Positions 16,923 through 27,112 of a stretch of DNA of 64,000 nucleotides are shown here, one piece after another; positions within the stretch are counted from its first letter, which is position 1, and each line of letters begins with the position of its first letter. The stretch is from Streptomyces collinus Tu 365 (GTDB lineage: Bacteria > Actinomycetota > Actinomycetes > Streptomycetales > Streptomycetaceae). Under the pieces are notes generated by a model, which saw only the letters and a list, made by a program, of their open reading frames with translations, made no database searches and was not told the DNA's origin. Location: positions 4,980,170-5,044,169 of the forward strand of contig NC_021985.1 in assembly GCF_000444875.1 (NCBI RefSeq), given 5' to 3'. Made by a program: the position numbers and the translations under genes.

Positions 16923-18287
16923 TCAGGCCCGCCAGGGCAGTTCGGCGATCACGCGGGTGGGGCCGCCGGCCGGGGAGTCCACCACCAGGACGCCGTCCAC
17001 CGCGCCCAGCCGGCCCGCCAGGCCGCCCAGGCCCGAGCCGCGGGTCGCGTCCGCGCCGCCCACCCCGTCGTCCATCACCTGGATCATCAGCCGGTCCGCC
17101 GAGCGCCACACGTCCACCGACGCCGACCGCGCCCGGCTGTGCTTGCTGACGTTCTGCAGCAGCTCCGAGACGGTGAAGTAGGCGATGCCCTCGATGGCCG
17201 GGACCGGCCGGGCCGGCAGGTCGACCTCCACCCGCACCGGCACCGTGCACCGGGAGGCGACCGACGACAGCGCCGCGTCCAGACCGCGGTCGGTCAGCAC
17301 CGCCGGGTGGATGCCCCGGGCCAGGTCCCGCAGCTCCTGCAGGGCCGTCTTCACCTCGCCGTGCGCGTCCTCCACCATCCGGGCCGCCGCCCGCGGGTCC
17401 TCCCGCAGCTTCTCCTTGGCCAGCCCCAGGTCCATGGCCAGGGCCACCAGCCGGGCCTGCGCCCCGTCGTGCAGGTCCCGCTCGATGCGGCGCAGGTCGG
17501 CGGCCGCCGTGTCGACCACCATCCCGCGGTCCTCCTCCAGCTCCACGACCCGCGCCGACAGCCGCGACGGCCCCAGCAGCCCCCGCACCATCAGCCCGTC
17601 CACCGCGGTCAGCCCGCGCACGACCCACGGCGTGACCAGCGTGAACAGAAGTCCGACCAGCGAGGTCATGGTGATCTCGAACGGGTTGTCGAGATACACG
17701 CTGTGGTGCGCGTCGCCGTACAGCTGCAGACCGCCCTGCCCGGCGTACATCGGGAACACCCAGAACCACAGCGGGTACGTCAGCAGCGCCCAGCCGTACA
17801 CCCAGAAGTTCACCGCCACCACGAACGAGAACACCGACCACGGGAACTGCAGCAGCGCGTACAGCAGGCTCCGCCACGAGGCGCCGCTCTTGAGCACCGC
17901 CCCCATCCACGCGAACACACCCGGCTTGGCCGTCCGCAGCGGCTCCGGGGCCGCCACCGCCACGCCCAGCAGCGCGCGGGCCCGGGAACGCTCCAGCGCA
18001 CCGAACCCCCGGCAGCCGGCCAGCGCCACCGCGAGCACCGGGACACCGAGGAAGGTCACCAGCAGGCCGGCGCCGAGCGCCACCATGGTGACCGTCCAGG
18101 TGAACAGCACGATCGCGACCGGCAGGCTCAGCAGCACATAGCCGAACTCGCGCCGGCTGCGCACCTCGAAGGGCGCCCGCAGCACGGCGGGCAGCCCGGA
18201 GCGCCCGGCCCCCTCGTAGGCGGGGAAGCCGGATCCGGCCGGGTGCCCGTGTCCCCGCCCGTGCTCCTGTCCGTACTCCGTGGCCAT
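16923..18287 (-). CDS. Sensor histidine kinase (NarL-partner type), copy 1
   Basis: 454 residues, start ATG 18287 with GAGGAG upstream. The N-terminal half has a putative sensor fold and several membrane helices (LLSLPVAIVLFTWTVTMVALGAGLL, LLQFPWSVFSFVVAVNFWVYGWALLTYPLWF). The HisKA_3 box [16 protein letters not shown] carries the phosphorylated His. The ATPase part includes ELLQNVSKHSRA (N box) and MDDGVGGAD and GSGLGGLAGRLGAVDG (G boxes). It has about 60% or higher visible identity with the next kinase over the catalytic half but a longer membrane region. It should phosphorylate the adjacent response regulator. Confidence 0.9.
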   Translation of the reverse strand: MATEYGQEHGRGHGHPAGSGFPAYEGAGRSGLPAVLRAPFEVRSRREFGYVLLSLPVAIVLFTWTVTMVALGAGLLVTFLGVPVLAVALAGCRGFGALERSRARALLGVAVAAPEPLRTAKPGVFAWMGAVLKSGASWRSLLYALLQFPWSVFSFVVAVNFWVYGWALLTYPLWFWVFPMYAGQGGLQLYGDAHHSVYLDNPFEITMTSLVGLLFTLVTPWVVRGLTAVDGLMVRGLLGPSRLSARVVELEEDRGMVVDTAAADLRRIERDLHDGAQARLVALAMDLGLAKEKLREDPRAAARMVEDAHGEVKTALQELRDLARGIHPAVLTDRGLDAALSSVASRCTVPVRVEVDLPARPVPAIEGIAYFTVSELLQNVSKHSRARSASVDVWRSADRLMIQVMDDGVGGADATRGSGLGGLAGRLGAVDGVLVVDSPAGGPTRVIAELPWRA

Positions 18288-18483
18288 CGGCTTCGTCCCG
18301 TTCTCCTCGTCATGGCGGTGGTGCCGCCGTGTCCGCCGTGTCTTTTCGCGGCGTGCAAGAAGCCTGGCGCGCGGAGCCTCGGCGGGCCATGGAGGCCGTC
18401 GGCCTCTTGGAGCGGGGGTTTTCCCCACCCCCGGCCCCGCCTTCGGCACCCCCGGCCCCGCTTCGGGCCCGCCTCGGGCCCGG

Positions 18484-19671
18484 TCAGTCCGTGCCCGCGC
18501 GGTCCCGCCACGGCAGTTCCGCCGTGACCACGGTCGGGCCGCCCTCCGGCGAGTCCACGACGAACAGCCCGTCCACGGCGCCCAGCCGGTCCGCCAGCCC
18601 CCGCATCCCGCTGCCGCCGTCCAGCCGGGCGCCCCCGCGGCCGTCGTCCAGGACCTGGATCAGCAGCCGGTCCTCCGAGCGCCACACCTCCACCGACGCG
18701 GTCCGCGCCCCGCTGTGCTTGCTGATGTTCTGCAGCAGCTCCGAGACGGTGAAGTAGGCGATGCCCTCGATGGCCGCCGCCGGACGCGCCGGCAGGTCCG
18801 CCGTCACCCGCACCGGCACCGTGCACCGGGAGGCGACCGACGACAGCGCCGCGTCTAGGCCACGGTCGGTCAGCACCGCCGGGTGGATGCCCCGGGCCAG
18901 GTCGCGCAGCTCCTGCAGCGCGAGCTTCACCTCGCCGTGCGCCTCCGCCACCATCGCCGCGGCCGTGTCCGGGTCCTCCAGCAGCTTCTCCTTGGCGAGA
19001 CCCAGCCCCATCGCCAGGTTCACCAGCCGGGCCTGCGCCCCGTCGTGCAGGTCACGCTCGATGCGGCGCAGGTCGGCGGCCGCCGTGTCGACGACCACCC
19101 CACGGTCCGACTCCAGCTCGGCGATCCGGCGCTCCAGCTCGTCCGACGGCGACAGCAGCCCGCGCACCATCGCCCGGTCCGCGTTGGCCAGCCCCCGGGC
19201 GACGAACGGCAGCACCGGCCACAGCACGAACAGCGAGACCAGCACGACGGCGAAGGTGAGCACCCCCCACGGCAGCCGGATCAGGTCGTACAGCAGGGTC
19301 CGCCAGCCCACCGGGTCCTTCAGCGCCAGCCACAGCCGCTGCACCGGACCGCCGCCACGGGCGATCGGCAGCGGCGTCGGCTCCTCCACCCACAGCCCGA
19401 GCAGCGCACGGGCCCGGGCCCGTTCCAGCTTGCCGAGCTGGCGGGCGCCCAGCAGGCAGACGGCCAGCAGCGGGAGCCCGACCACCGTGACGGTGAGGAC
19501 CCCGCTGACGAGCACCACGGTGAACACGTACGTGAAGCCCAACAGCGACACCGGCAGGTTCAGCAGGAGATGCGCGATCTCCTTCCAGGTGTGCGCGTCC
19601 AGGGCGAGCCGGGCCGCGGGCAGGCGGTCGGGGCCGTCGGTCCGGCCGGCGGCGGAGGCGGAAGCGGTCAT
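18484..19671 (-). CDS. Sensor histidine kinase (NarL-partner type), copy 2
   Basis: 395 residues, start ATG 19671. The transmembrane region [40 protein letters not shown] is followed by [16 protein letters not shown] and [12 protein letters not shown], then [28 protein letters not shown]. The catalytic half is a near copy of the neighbouring kinase, including long stretches of matching DNA, which indicates tandem duplication or gene conversion. The sensor halves differ, so the two may read different signals into one regulator. It is divergent from nuoA, with about 220 bases between start codons. Confidence 0.9.
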   Translation of the reverse strand: MTASASAAGRTDGPDRLPAARLALDAHTWKEIAHLLLNLPVSLLGFTYVFTVVLVSGVLTVTVVGLPLLAVCLLGARQLGKLERARARALLGLWVEEPTPLPIARGGGPVQRLWLALKDPVGWRTLLYDLIRLPWGVLTFAVVLVSLFVLWPVLPFVARGLANADRAMVRGLLSPSDELERRIAELESDRGVVVDTAAADLRRIERDLHDGAQARLVNLAMGLGLAKEKLLEDPDTAAAMVAEAHGEVKLALQELRDLARGIHPAVLTDRGLDAALSSVASRCTVPVRVTADLPARPAAAIEGIAYFTVSELLQNISKHSGARTASVEVWRSEDRLLIQVLDDGRGGARLDGGSGMRGLADRLGAVDGLFVVDSPEGGPTVVTAELPWRDRAGTD

Positions 19672-19895
19672 GGCGGCCAGCCTGCCGTGCCCGGCACCCC
19701 TCGCGCCATGCGGTGCGCCGCCGCCGTGTGCGGGGGAAAACCCCACCCCGCGCACGGCCCCCGCGTCTCACGCCGTGACGGGCCGCTTACCGTGTCTTTA
19801 TCAGGGCCTAGACTCCCGTGCGTACAGATCCTCGAATCACGGCGCGCCACAGGGTTCGGCAAGGTCACGAGGTCAGGGAACGAGGGAGACGGACG

Positions 19896-20315
19896 GTGCG
19901 GGAGACGTTGGGGCACTCGGCGGTCGCCGCGGGGAACGTCGTCGCGGCCGGCTACTTCCGGTCCTACTCGGTCGTGGGACTGCTCGCCCTCGTCGGCGTG
20001 CTGTTCGTCGCGGTCGCCTTCGGCGCGGGCCGCCTGCTGCGGCCGGTCGTGCCCACCCCGGAGAAACTCCTCACCTACGAGTGCGGCGTCGACCCCGTCG
20101 GCGAGGGCTGGGCCCACACCCAGGTCCGCTACTACGTCTACGCCTTCCTCTACGTGATCTTCGCGGTCGACTCCGTCTTCCTGTTCCCGTGGGCGACCGT
20201 CTTCGCCGCCCCCGGCTACGGCGCGACGACCCTCGTGGAGATGTTCGTCTTCCTCGGCTTCCTCGCCGTGGGCCTGCTCTACGCCTACAAGAAGGGGGTC
20301 CTGGCATGGACGTGA
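19896..20315 (+). CDS. nuoA: NADH-quinone oxidoreductase subunit A
   Basis: 139 residues with three membrane helices. [44 protein letters not shown] is the diagnostic NuoA loop and helices, including the YECG motif that sits at the quinone chamber entrance. The start is taken as GTG 19896, with GAGGGAGACGG just upstream; an ATG at 19818 is possible but lacks a ribosome site. It is the first gene of a ten-gene operon; its end overlaps nuoB by 10 bases. Confidence 0.88.
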   Translation: MRETLGHSAVAAGNVVAAGYFRSYSVVGLLALVGVLFVAVAFGAGRLLRPVVPTPEKLLTYECGVDPVGEGWAHTQVRYYVYAFLYVIFAVDSVFLFPWATVFAAPGYGATTLVEMFVFLGFLAVGLLYAYKKGVLAWT

Positions 20316-20926
20316 ACCCCGAGCCCGCGCACCAGCCCGCGCACGAGCCCGTTCACCTGCCGGAGCCGAAGCGCCTGGGCGCGCTCGCCCGGCTGGCTCC
20401 CGAGCCGATGAAGGTGGTCCTGAACTGGGGCCGCCGCTACTCGCTGTGGGTCTTCAACTTCGGCCTGGCCTGCTGCGCGATCGAGTTCATCGCCGCCTCG
20501 ATGGCCCGCCACGACTTCATCCGGCTCGGCGTCATCCCCTTCGCGCCGGGCCCCCGCCAGGCCGACCTGATGGTCGTCTCCGGCACGGTCACGGACAAGA
20601 TGGCCCCGGCCGTCAAGCGCCTGTACGAGCAGATGCCGGAACCGAAGTACGTCATCTCCTTCGGCGCCTGCTCCAACTGCGGCGGCCCCTACTGGGACTC
20701 CTACTCCGTCACCAAGGGCGTCGACCAGATCATCCCGGTGGACGTGTACGTCCCCGGCTGCCCGCCGCGTCCGGAGGCGCTGCTCCAGGGCATCCTCAAG
20801 CTCCAGGAGAAGATCGCCCGCGAGTCGCTCGCACACCGCTACGGCGACGCCCGGCCGTCCGCCGCCGCGCTGCAGAGCGGCCTGGTGAAGCCGCCGGTGC
20901 CCGCGGCCGCCGAGGGGGACGCGTGA
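20306..20926 (+). CDS. nuoB: NADH-quinone oxidoreductase subunit B
   Basis: 206 residues. Cluster N2 ligands are all present: the tandem Cys in GLACCAIEF, the Cys of GACSNCGG and that of [13 protein letters not shown]2 normally passes electrons to quinone at the NuoB-NuoD interface, yet no nuoD is encoded in this operon. The N-terminal 25 residues are His/Pro-rich ([15 protein letters not shown]), unlike housekeeping NuoB. It starts inside nuoA and its TGA overlaps the nuoC ATG by one base. Confidence 0.92.
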   Translation: MDVNPEPAHQPAHEPVHLPEPKRLGALARLAPEPMKVVLNWGRRYSLWVFNFGLACCAIEFIAASMARHDFIRLGVIPFAPGPRQADLMVVSGTVTDKMAPAVKRLYEQMPEPKYVISFGACSNCGGPYWDSYSVTKGVDQIIPVDVYVPGCPPRPEALLQGILKLQEKIARESLAHRYGDARPSAAALQSGLVKPPVPAAAEGDA

Positions 20927-22545
20927 TGAGCACGGCAGGCTGGCTGCCCGCCCCCGCCGAGGAGCTGTTCGGCCCGGAGGCCACCGCCGAGGAGGCGTAC
21001 GAGGTCCTGACGGTGGACGTCCCGCCGTCCTCCTGGCTCACCGCCCTCGAAACCGCCCGTACGACCCTGTCCTGCACCTACTTCGACTGGCTCAGCGCGG
21101 TCGACGAGCCCGGCACCGGCTTCCGCGTCTCCGCCCACGTCGTCGCCCTCTCGCCGGTCCGCCGGCTGCTGCTGCGCACGACCGTCCCGCACGAGGCGCC
21201 GGCCCTGCCCTCCGCCGTCGGCGTCTACGCGGGCGCCGCCTGGCACGAGCGCGAGACACACGAGATGTTCGGGGTCGACTTCGCGAACCACCCCGGCCTC
21301 GACCACCTGCTCCTGCCGGACACCTTCGAGGGCCACCCGCTGCGCAAGGACTTCGTCCTCGCGGCCCGCGTCGCCAAGGCCTGGCCCGGCGCCAAGGAGC
21401 CGGGCGAGTCCGACCACGGCGGCCCCAAGCGCCGCCAGATGCTGCCCCCAGGCGTCCCGGACCCCAACGAGTGGGGCCCGCTCAAGGGCACCCTCCCCGC
21501 CGCCCCGGCCCGCCTGGCCCGCCCCGCGCGCGCGGCGGGCGACCGCCCGGTACGGCGCACCCGCACGGCAGCGGCAGGCTCGGCGAGCCAGGCGGCCGAG
21601 CCGGACACCGCCGCGACCGCCCCCGGCGCGGTGGAGACCAAGTCCGGCGCGGCGGCCGGTCCCGCCGGTGCGGCAGCGCGGCCGCGGCGGAGCAGAAGCG
21701 CGAGCGAGGGCTCGGCGAGCCAGACGGCAGGGGCGGCGGAGGCCGGGACCGCGGCCGGGACGCCGTCCGGTACGGCCGCCGGGACGCCGTCCGGTGCTGC
21801 GGCCGAGTCGGCGACCGGTGCGGCGGCTGGTTCCGCTGGTGCGACTGGTCCGGCTGGTGCGGCCGGTCGGCCGCGGCGGTCGAGGAGTGCCGGGGAGGGC
21901 TCGGTGAGCCGGACGGCCGAGTCGGCGGCCGGGGACGACGCGGCGGAGCGGAAGCAGGCGGCCGCCGAGGGCGACGCCTCCCGTCCGGCGGCGGAGACTC
22001 CCGAGGTCGAGGGCCCGGCGGCCGAGGCATCGGTGGCGCATGAGCCCACGTCCGCGCCCGCGCCGGCGGGGCCGCGCCGCGCCCGCAGCGCCTCGGGCGG
22101 CTCGGCCTCGCAGCGGGCGGCGACGGAGGAACCGGCGGGGACCGAACCGGCGGGGACCGAACCGGCAGAGGGCGAGCCGGCGGGAAGCGGGCCGGCGAGC
22201 ACCGAACCGTCGGGTCCGGGCGACGGCCCCGGCCGTCCCGCCCGGCGCGGCACGGCCCCGCGCAGCTCGGACGCCCCGTGGCACCACGCCCGCCCGGCCT
22301 TCGACGAGGAAAGCGAGCCGGAGCGGGCACAGTCGCCCGAACCCGGGCCTGAGCCCGAGGCACCGGAGCCCCAGCCCGAGGCACCGGAGCCCGCGGCGGA
22401 GGCGCCCCGGCCCGAGGAGCCCCGGCCCGAGGCGGAGGCGCCCCAGCCGGAAACGCCAGAGGCCCTCCAAGCCCCCCGGGCCCCCGAAGACCGTGCCCCC
22501 GCCGACCGGGACACCCCCGAAGACCCCACAGGAGGTCCGCAGTGA
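20926..22545 (+). CDS. nuoC: NADH-quinone oxidoreductase subunit C with long disordered tail
   Basis: 539 residues, more than twice the usual NuoC. Residues 1-185 hold the 30-kDa subunit fold, with [20 protein letters not shown] and [18 protein letters not shown]. Residues about 190-539 are low complexity (Ala, Pro, Glu, Gly, Ser, Arg) with four copies of a motif like [14 protein letters not shown], then runs of [11 protein letters not shown] and PEPEAPEP. The NuoD domain that is fused or adjacent to NuoC in other complexes is missing. The tail may be a scaffold, or it may be expansion under weak selection. It overlaps nuoH by 4 bases. Confidence 0.88.
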   Translation: MSTAGWLPAPAEELFGPEATAEEAYEVLTVDVPPSSWLTALETARTTLSCTYFDWLSAVDEPGTGFRVSAHVVALSPVRRLLLRTTVPHEAPALPSAVGVYAGAAWHERETHEMFGVDFANHPGLDHLLLPDTFEGHPLRKDFVLAARVAKAWPGAKEPGESDHGGPKRRQMLPPGVPDPNEWGPLKGTLPAAPARLARPARAAGDRPVRRTRTAAAGSASQAAEPDTAATAPGAVETKSGAAAGPAGAAARPRRSRSASEGSASQTAGAAEAGTAAGTPSGTAAGTPSGAAAESATGAAAGSAGATGPAGAAGRPRRSRSAGEGSVSRTAESAAGDDAAERKQAAAEGDASRPAAETPEVEGPAAEASVAHEPTSAPAPAGPRRARSASGGSASQRAATEEPAGTEPAGTEPAEGEPAGSGPASTEPSGPGDGPGRPARRGTAPRSSDAPWHHARPAFDEESEPERAQSPEPGPEPEAPEPQPEAPEPAAEAPRPEEPRPEAEAPQPETPEALQAPRAPEDRAPADRDTPEDPTGGPQ

Positions 22546-23510
22546 ACGACGCGCTGGACGTCGCCCTGCGACTCCTGATCGTGTTCGTCGTCTTCCTCAC
22601 CTTCCCGCTGATCGTCGGCCAGACCGAGCACAAGGTGATGGCCCACATGCAGGGCCGTCTCGGCCCGATGTACGCGGGCGGCTTCCACGGCTGGGCCCAG
22701 CTCATCGCCGACGGCGTGAAGTTCGCGCAGAAGGAGGACGTGGTCCCGGCGGGCGCCGACCGCCGCGTCTTCCAGCTGGCCCCCGCCGTCGCCCTGCTGC
22801 CGTACCTGCTCGTCCTGCTCGCCATCCCGATCGGACCGGGCGAGGGAGCCGTCGGCCAGGTCCTCGACGCGGGCGTCTTCTTCGTGCTCGCGGTGATGGG
22901 CGTCGGCGTCCTCGGCTCGCTCATGGCCGGCTGGGCCAGCGCGAACAAGTTCTCCCTGCTCGGCGGCCTGCGCACGGCGGCCCAGCTGCTCGCCTACGAA
23001 CTCCCGATGCTGCTCGCCGCGGCCTCCGTCGCCATGGCCGCCGGAACCGTCTCCCTGCCGGGCATCCTGCACGCCTTCCACTGGTGGTGGCTCCCCTGGC
23101 AGATCGTCGGAGCGGTGGTGTTCTTCGTGGCCGGCCTCGCCGAGCTGCAACGGCCGCCGTTCGACATGCCCGTCGCCGACTCGGAGATCATCTTCGGCGC
23201 GTACACCGAGTACACCGGCCTCAGGTTCGCCCTGTTCCTGCTCGCCGAGTACGCCGGGATCATCGTCCTGTGCGGCCTGACCACCGTCCTCTTCCTCGGC
23301 GGCTGGCACGGCCCCTGGGGTGCCGACGGCCTGGGCTGGGTGTGGACCCTGCTGAAGACCGCGGTCCTCGCCTTCGTGGTCATCTGGCTCCGCGTGACCT
23401 ATCCCCGCCTGCGCGAGGACCAGCTCCAGAAGCTCTCCTGGACCCTCCTCGTCCCCCTCGCCCTCGCCCAGATCGCCCTCACCGGCATCGTCAAGGTGGT
23501 GATCTCCTAA
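22542..23510 (+). CDS. nuoH: NADH-quinone oxidoreductase subunit H
   Basis: 322 residues, GTG start within the nuoC stop (GTGA) and AGGAGG upstream. About eight membrane helices. The conserved quinone-chamber loops are present: [24 protein letters not shown] and [29 protein letters not shown]. It anchors the peripheral arm and links redox chemistry to proton movement. All usual charged residues of the E-channel loop are visible, so this subunit looks functional. Confidence 0.93.
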   Translation: MNDALDVALRLLIVFVVFLTFPLIVGQTEHKVMAHMQGRLGPMYAGGFHGWAQLIADGVKFAQKEDVVPAGADRRVFQLAPAVALLPYLLVLLAIPIGPGEGAVGQVLDAGVFFVLAVMGVGVLGSLMAGWASANKFSLLGGLRTAAQLLAYELPMLLAAASVAMAAGTVSLPGILHAFHWWWLPWQIVGAVVFFVAGLAELQRPPFDMPVADSEIIFGAYTEYTGLRFALFLLAEYAGIIVLCGLTTVLFLGGWHGPWGADGLGWVWTLLKTAVLAFVVIWLRVTYPRLREDQLQKLSWTLLVPLALAQIALTGIVKVVIS

Positions 23511-23512
23511 CC

Positions 23513-24067
23513 ATGTCCCCCATCCCCGGCTCCGGCCTCGCCAAGGGCCTGGCCGTCACCCTGCGCACGATGACGAAGAAGACGGTCACCGAGCAGTACC
23601 CGGACGTCCTGCCCGAACTGCCGCCCCGCACCCGCGGCGTGATCGGCCTCTTCGAGGAGAACTGCACGGTCTGCATGCTGTGCGCCCGGGAGTGCCCGGA
23701 CTGGTGCATCTACATCGACTCCCACAAGGAGACGGTCCCGCCCGCCGCACCCGGCGGACGCGAGCGCAGCCGCAACGTCCTCGACCGGTTCGCCATCGAC
23801 TTCTCCCTGTGCATGTACTGCGGTATCTGCATCGAGGTCTGCCCCTTCGACGCGCTGTTCTGGTCGCCGGAGTTCGAGTACGCCGAGACCGACATCCGCG
23901 AACTCACCCACGAGCGCGACAAGCTCCGCGAGTGGATGTGGACCGTCCCCGCCCCGCCCGCCCTGGACGCCAGCGCGGAGGAGCCCAAGGAGATCGCCGC
24001 CGCCCGCAAGACCGCCGAGAAGCTGGCGGCCGCGCAGGCGGAGCCGCAGCAGGGCGGTGAGTCATGA
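23513..24067 (+). CDS. nuoI: NADH-quinone oxidoreductase subunit I
   Basis: 184 residues. Two [4Fe-4S] motifs, [12 protein letters not shown] and [12 protein letters not shown], carry clusters N6a and N6b. In complexes without NuoEFG these are the natural entry point for electrons from ferredoxin. A helical, Ala/Glu-rich C-terminal tail of about 45 residues follows. The start ATG 23513 is 2 bases after the nuoH stop, and the end overlaps nuoJ (ATGAG, 4 bases). Confidence 0.93.
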   Translation: MSPIPGSGLAKGLAVTLRTMTKKTVTEQYPDVLPELPPRTRGVIGLFEENCTVCMLCARECPDWCIYIDSHKETVPPAAPGGRERSRNVLDRFAIDFSLCMYCGICIEVCPFDALFWSPEFEYAETDIRELTHERDKLREWMWTVPAPPALDASAEEPKEIAAARKTAEKLAAAQAEPQQGGES

Positions 24068-24729
24068 GCCCCGCCGCAGCCCGGCACGGCATCGGGCTCG
24101 GTCTCGCCGCGGCCCAGCACGGCTTCCTCTCCCCGAACGGCGTCGAGATCGCCTTCCTGCTCGTCGGCCTGGTCACCCTCGGCGCCGCGCTCGTCACGGT
24201 CACCACCCGGCAGCTGGTGCACGCCGCACTGTGGCTGGTGGTCGCGCTCGGCGGCCTCGCCGTCGAGTACCTGCTGCTCACGGCGGAGTTCATCGCCTGG
24301 GTGCAGGTCCTCATCTACGTGGGTTCCGTCGTCGTCCTCCTCCTGTTCGGCCTGATGCTCACCCGCGCCCCCATCGGGCGGTCCCCGGACGCGGACTCCG
24401 GCAACCGGTGGGCGGCCCTCGCCGTCGCGCTGGCCGCCGCGGTCGCCCTGGTCTGGGTGGTCGTCGACGCGTTCCGCACCACCTGGATCGACCTGGGCGG
24501 CCCGGCCGCCGGCACCACCCGCGTCACCGGCGAGAGCCTCTTCCGGCACTGGGTCCTGCCCTTCGAGGCCCTCTCCGTGCTCCTCCTGGCCGCCCTGGTC
24601 GGCGCCATCGTCCTGTCCCGCAAGGCGAAGGCGGAGGCCCCGACGGACCCCGCGACCGGCGCCGAGGCCGCCGGCGCCCCGGGCACCGCTCCCGCGCCCC
24701 GCCCCGGCGCGAAGGAAGGCGCCCGCTGA
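24064..24729 (+). CDS. nuoJ: NADH-quinone oxidoreductase subunit J
   Basis: 221 residues, five helices. [45 protein letters not shown] contains the TM3 pi-bulge region and the Glu used in the proton path. The C-terminus is a charged Ala/Pro tail. It overlaps nuoI at its start and nuoK at its end (TGATG). Confidence 0.92.
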   Translation: MSPAAARHGIGLGLAAAQHGFLSPNGVEIAFLLVGLVTLGAALVTVTTRQLVHAALWLVVALGGLAVEYLLLTAEFIAWVQVLIYVGSVVVLLLFGLMLTRAPIGRSPDADSGNRWAALAVALAAAVALVWVVVDAFRTTWIDLGGPAAGTTRVTGESLFRHWVLPFEALSVLLLAALVGAIVLSRKAKAEAPTDPATGAEAAGAPGTAPAPRPGAKEGAR

Positions 24730-25115
24730 TGCACCTCGCCTACCCCGCCGTCCTCTCCGCCCTCCTCTTCTGCACCGGCCTGTACGGCGTCCTCGCCCGC
24801 CGCAACGCGATCCTGGTCCTGATGTCGGTCGAGCTGATGCTCAACGCCGTCAACCTCAACCTGGTCGCCTTCGACGTCTGGCTCAGCCGGGCCGCCCGGG
24901 ACACCCTGCACTCCGGCCAGGCGCTGACCCTGTTCACCATCGCCATCGCCGCCGCCGAGATCGGCATCGGCCTGGCCATCGTGCTCGCCGTCCACCGCAA
25001 CCGCGGCACCTCCGACATCGACCGACTCCGCGACACCGCCGAGGGCCACGGCGACGACACCGACGGCCCCGGCACCGGTACCTCCGCGGCCGAGAAGGCT
25101 GAGGCCACCGCGTGA
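24729..25115 (+). CDS. nuoK: NADH-quinone oxidoreductase subunit K
   Basis: 128 residues, three helices. It has [29 protein letters not shown], with the conserved Glu of helix 2, and [18 protein letters not shown], with the second Glu. A 30-residue acidic tail is added beyond the usual length of about 100. It overlaps nuoJ by one base and nuoL by four. Confidence 0.92.
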   Translation: MHLAYPAVLSALLFCTGLYGVLARRNAILVLMSVELMLNAVNLNLVAFDVWLSRAARDTLHSGQALTLFTIAIAAAEIGIGLAIVLAVHRNRGTSDIDRLRDTAEGHGDDTDGPGTGTSAAEKAEATA

Positions 25116-27106
25116 CCACGACCACCCTCGCCGTACTCGTCCCCCTCCTGCCGTTCCTGGGCGCCGCCGCCGGACTCCTCCTGGGCCGCACCGCGCCCGG
25201 ATTCGTCCGCCCGCTCGCCGTGCTGCCGGCCCTGGCCGCGCTCGCGCTCGCCGCCACGGTCGCCGTGCGCCAGGGCGGCGGCCCGGCCCTCCACGCCCAG
25301 ACCGAACTGACACCCACCGGCTCGGTCCCGATCGACCTCGCCCTGGACATCGACGGCTTCGCCGCGCTCGTCGCCGTCCTCGTCGCCTTCGTCGCGACCT
25401 GCGTGCAGATCTACTCCACCGGCTACCTGCGCGACGATCCGCGCTACGCCTCCTACGCGGCCCTCGTCTCCCTGTTCACCTCCGCGATGCTCCTCGTCGT
25501 CTACTCGGGCGACCTGATCGTGCTGCTGGTCGGCTGGGAGGTCATGGGCATCTGCTCCTACTTCCTGGTCGGCCACTACTGGGAGACCCCCGAGGCCCGT
25601 GCCGCCTCCCTGAAGGCCTTCCTCGTCACCAAGCTCGGCGACGTGCCCTTCCTCATCGGCCTGTTCGCGCTGGGCACCGACGCCGGGTCCTTCGACATCC
25701 CCCGCGTCCTCGCCACCGTGGCGAGCGGCGGACTGCACCACCCGACCCTGGTCGCCCTGCTGCTGCTCGCGGGCGTGGCCGGCAAGTCGGCCCAGTTCCC
25801 GCTGCACACCTGGCTCCCCGACGCGATGGCGGGTCCGACCCCCGTCTCGGCGCTCATCCACGCCGCGACGATGGTCGCCGCCGGTGTCTACTTCGTCGCC
25901 CGCCTCCTACCGGTGTTCGAGGCCTCCCAGGCCGCGATGGTGGTCCTCGCCGTGATGGCCGCCGTGACCATGACCGGCTCGGGCCTGGCTGCCCTGGCCC
26001 AGGACGACATCAAACGCGTCCTCGCCTACTCGACCATCGGCCAGCTCGGCTACATGACCGGCGCCCTCGCCGTCGGCGAACGCGGCGCCGCCGTCTTCCA
26101 CCTCCTGTCCCACGGCGCCTTCAAGGCGCTGCTGTTCCTCGCCGCCGGCGTGATCATCCACGCCGCCGGCACCAACTCGCTGGCCGCCATGTCCCGCATG
26201 AGCCACCTGCGCGACCGGGTCCCGGACGCCTACTGGACGATGACCGTGGCGCTCCTCGCGCTCGTCGCGATCCCTCCCTTCAGCGGCTTCTTCTCCAAGG
26301 AGTCCGTCCTCGGCGCCGCCGAGCACGCGGCCACCGGGCACACCGCCCACGCCCCCGGCGCCGCCGGCTGGCTCGTCCTGGTCGCCGGCCTGCTCACCGC
26401 CCTGCTGACCGCCGCCTACGCCACCCGTCTGTGGCTGCTGGCCTTCCACGGCCGGGGCGCCGAGGCACCCGACCACGGCCGCCAGCCGCTGACCATGACC
26501 GTGGTGCTGTGGGTCCTGGCCGTGCCCTCCCTCGCCTTCGGCGGGCTCGCCTACCGCTCGCTGCCCGGCTGGTTCGACGGCCACGACCTGACCCCGACCC
26601 TCACCACCTCGATCCTCGGCACCGGCCTCGCCGTGGTCGGCGGCCTCCTCACCTACGGCGTCTGGCAGCGCACCAGCCCGCTCGCCGCCCTGGTGCCGCT
26701 GGGCGCGGTCGCCGCCCACCCCGAGGGCGACGCCGGGCTGGTCGAGGCGGAGGCCATCGCCACCCACGAACCCGCCTACGGCGACATCGCCTACGCACCC
26801 GACCCGGCCGACCCCGGCCGGCTGCTGCTCGGCCCGCTGCACCGGCCCGCGGCCGCCGGCTTCCACCTGGACGCCGTGTACGCGGCACTGTTCGTCCGCC
26901 CGGTCCAGGCCGGGGCGAGCCTCGTCCGGTTCCTCGACCGCGAGGTCGTCGACACCTACGTGCGCGGTGCGGCCGCGCTGCCCCGGCTGCTCGGGGCCGC
27001 CGTACGCCGTGCGCAGACCGGCAACGTGCAGACCTATGTGAGCGCGCTGCTCGCCGGCACCGTCGTCCTGGCGGTCGCCGTCCTCCTCGTCGCCACGGGA
27101 GCGTGA
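25112..27106 (+). CDS. nuoL: NADH-quinone oxidoreductase subunit L
   Basis: 664 residues, GTG start. It is an antiporter-like subunit with about 16 helices: [18 protein letters not shown] (conserved Glu), [33 protein letters not shown] (lysine/histidine channel), [21 protein letters not shown] and [19 protein letters not shown]. The C-terminal lateral helix region is present. It pumps protons at the far end of the membrane arm. Confidence 0.94.
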   Translation: MTTTTLAVLVPLLPFLGAAAGLLLGRTAPGFVRPLAVLPALAALALAATVAVRQGGGPALHAQTELTPTGSVPIDLALDIDGFAALVAVLVAFVATCVQIYSTGYLRDDPRYASYAALVSLFTSAMLLVVYSGDLIVLLVGWEVMGICSYFLVGHYWETPEARAASLKAFLVTKLGDVPFLIGLFALGTDAGSFDIPRVLATVASGGLHHPTLVALLLLAGVAGKSAQFPLHTWLPDAMAGPTPVSALIHAATMVAAGVYFVARLLPVFEASQAAMVVLAVMAAVTMTGSGLAALAQDDIKRVLAYSTIGQLGYMTGALAVGERGAAVFHLLSHGAFKALLFLAAGVIIHAAGTNSLAAMSRMSHLRDRVPDAYWTMTVALLALVAIPPFSGFFSKESVLGAAEHAATGHTAHAPGAAGWLVLVAGLLTALLTAAYATRLWLLAFHGRGAEAPDHGRQPLTMTVVLWVLAVPSLAFGGLAYRSLPGWFDGHDLTPTLTTSILGTGLAVVGGLLTYGVWQRTSPLAALVPLGAVAAHPEGDAGLVEAEAIATHEPAYGDIAYAPDPADPGRLLLGPLHRPAAAGFHLDAVYAALFVRPVQAGASLVRFLDREVVDTYVRGAAALPRLLGAAVRRAQTGNVQTYVSALLAGTVVLAVAVLLVATGA

Positions 27107-27112
27107 GCAGGC

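Noticed and set aside
25907-26866. Long antisense Gly/Asp/Glu-rich frames within nuoL, nuoM and nuoN
   Set aside because: All lie fully inside well-supported nuo genes and have shadow-type composition.
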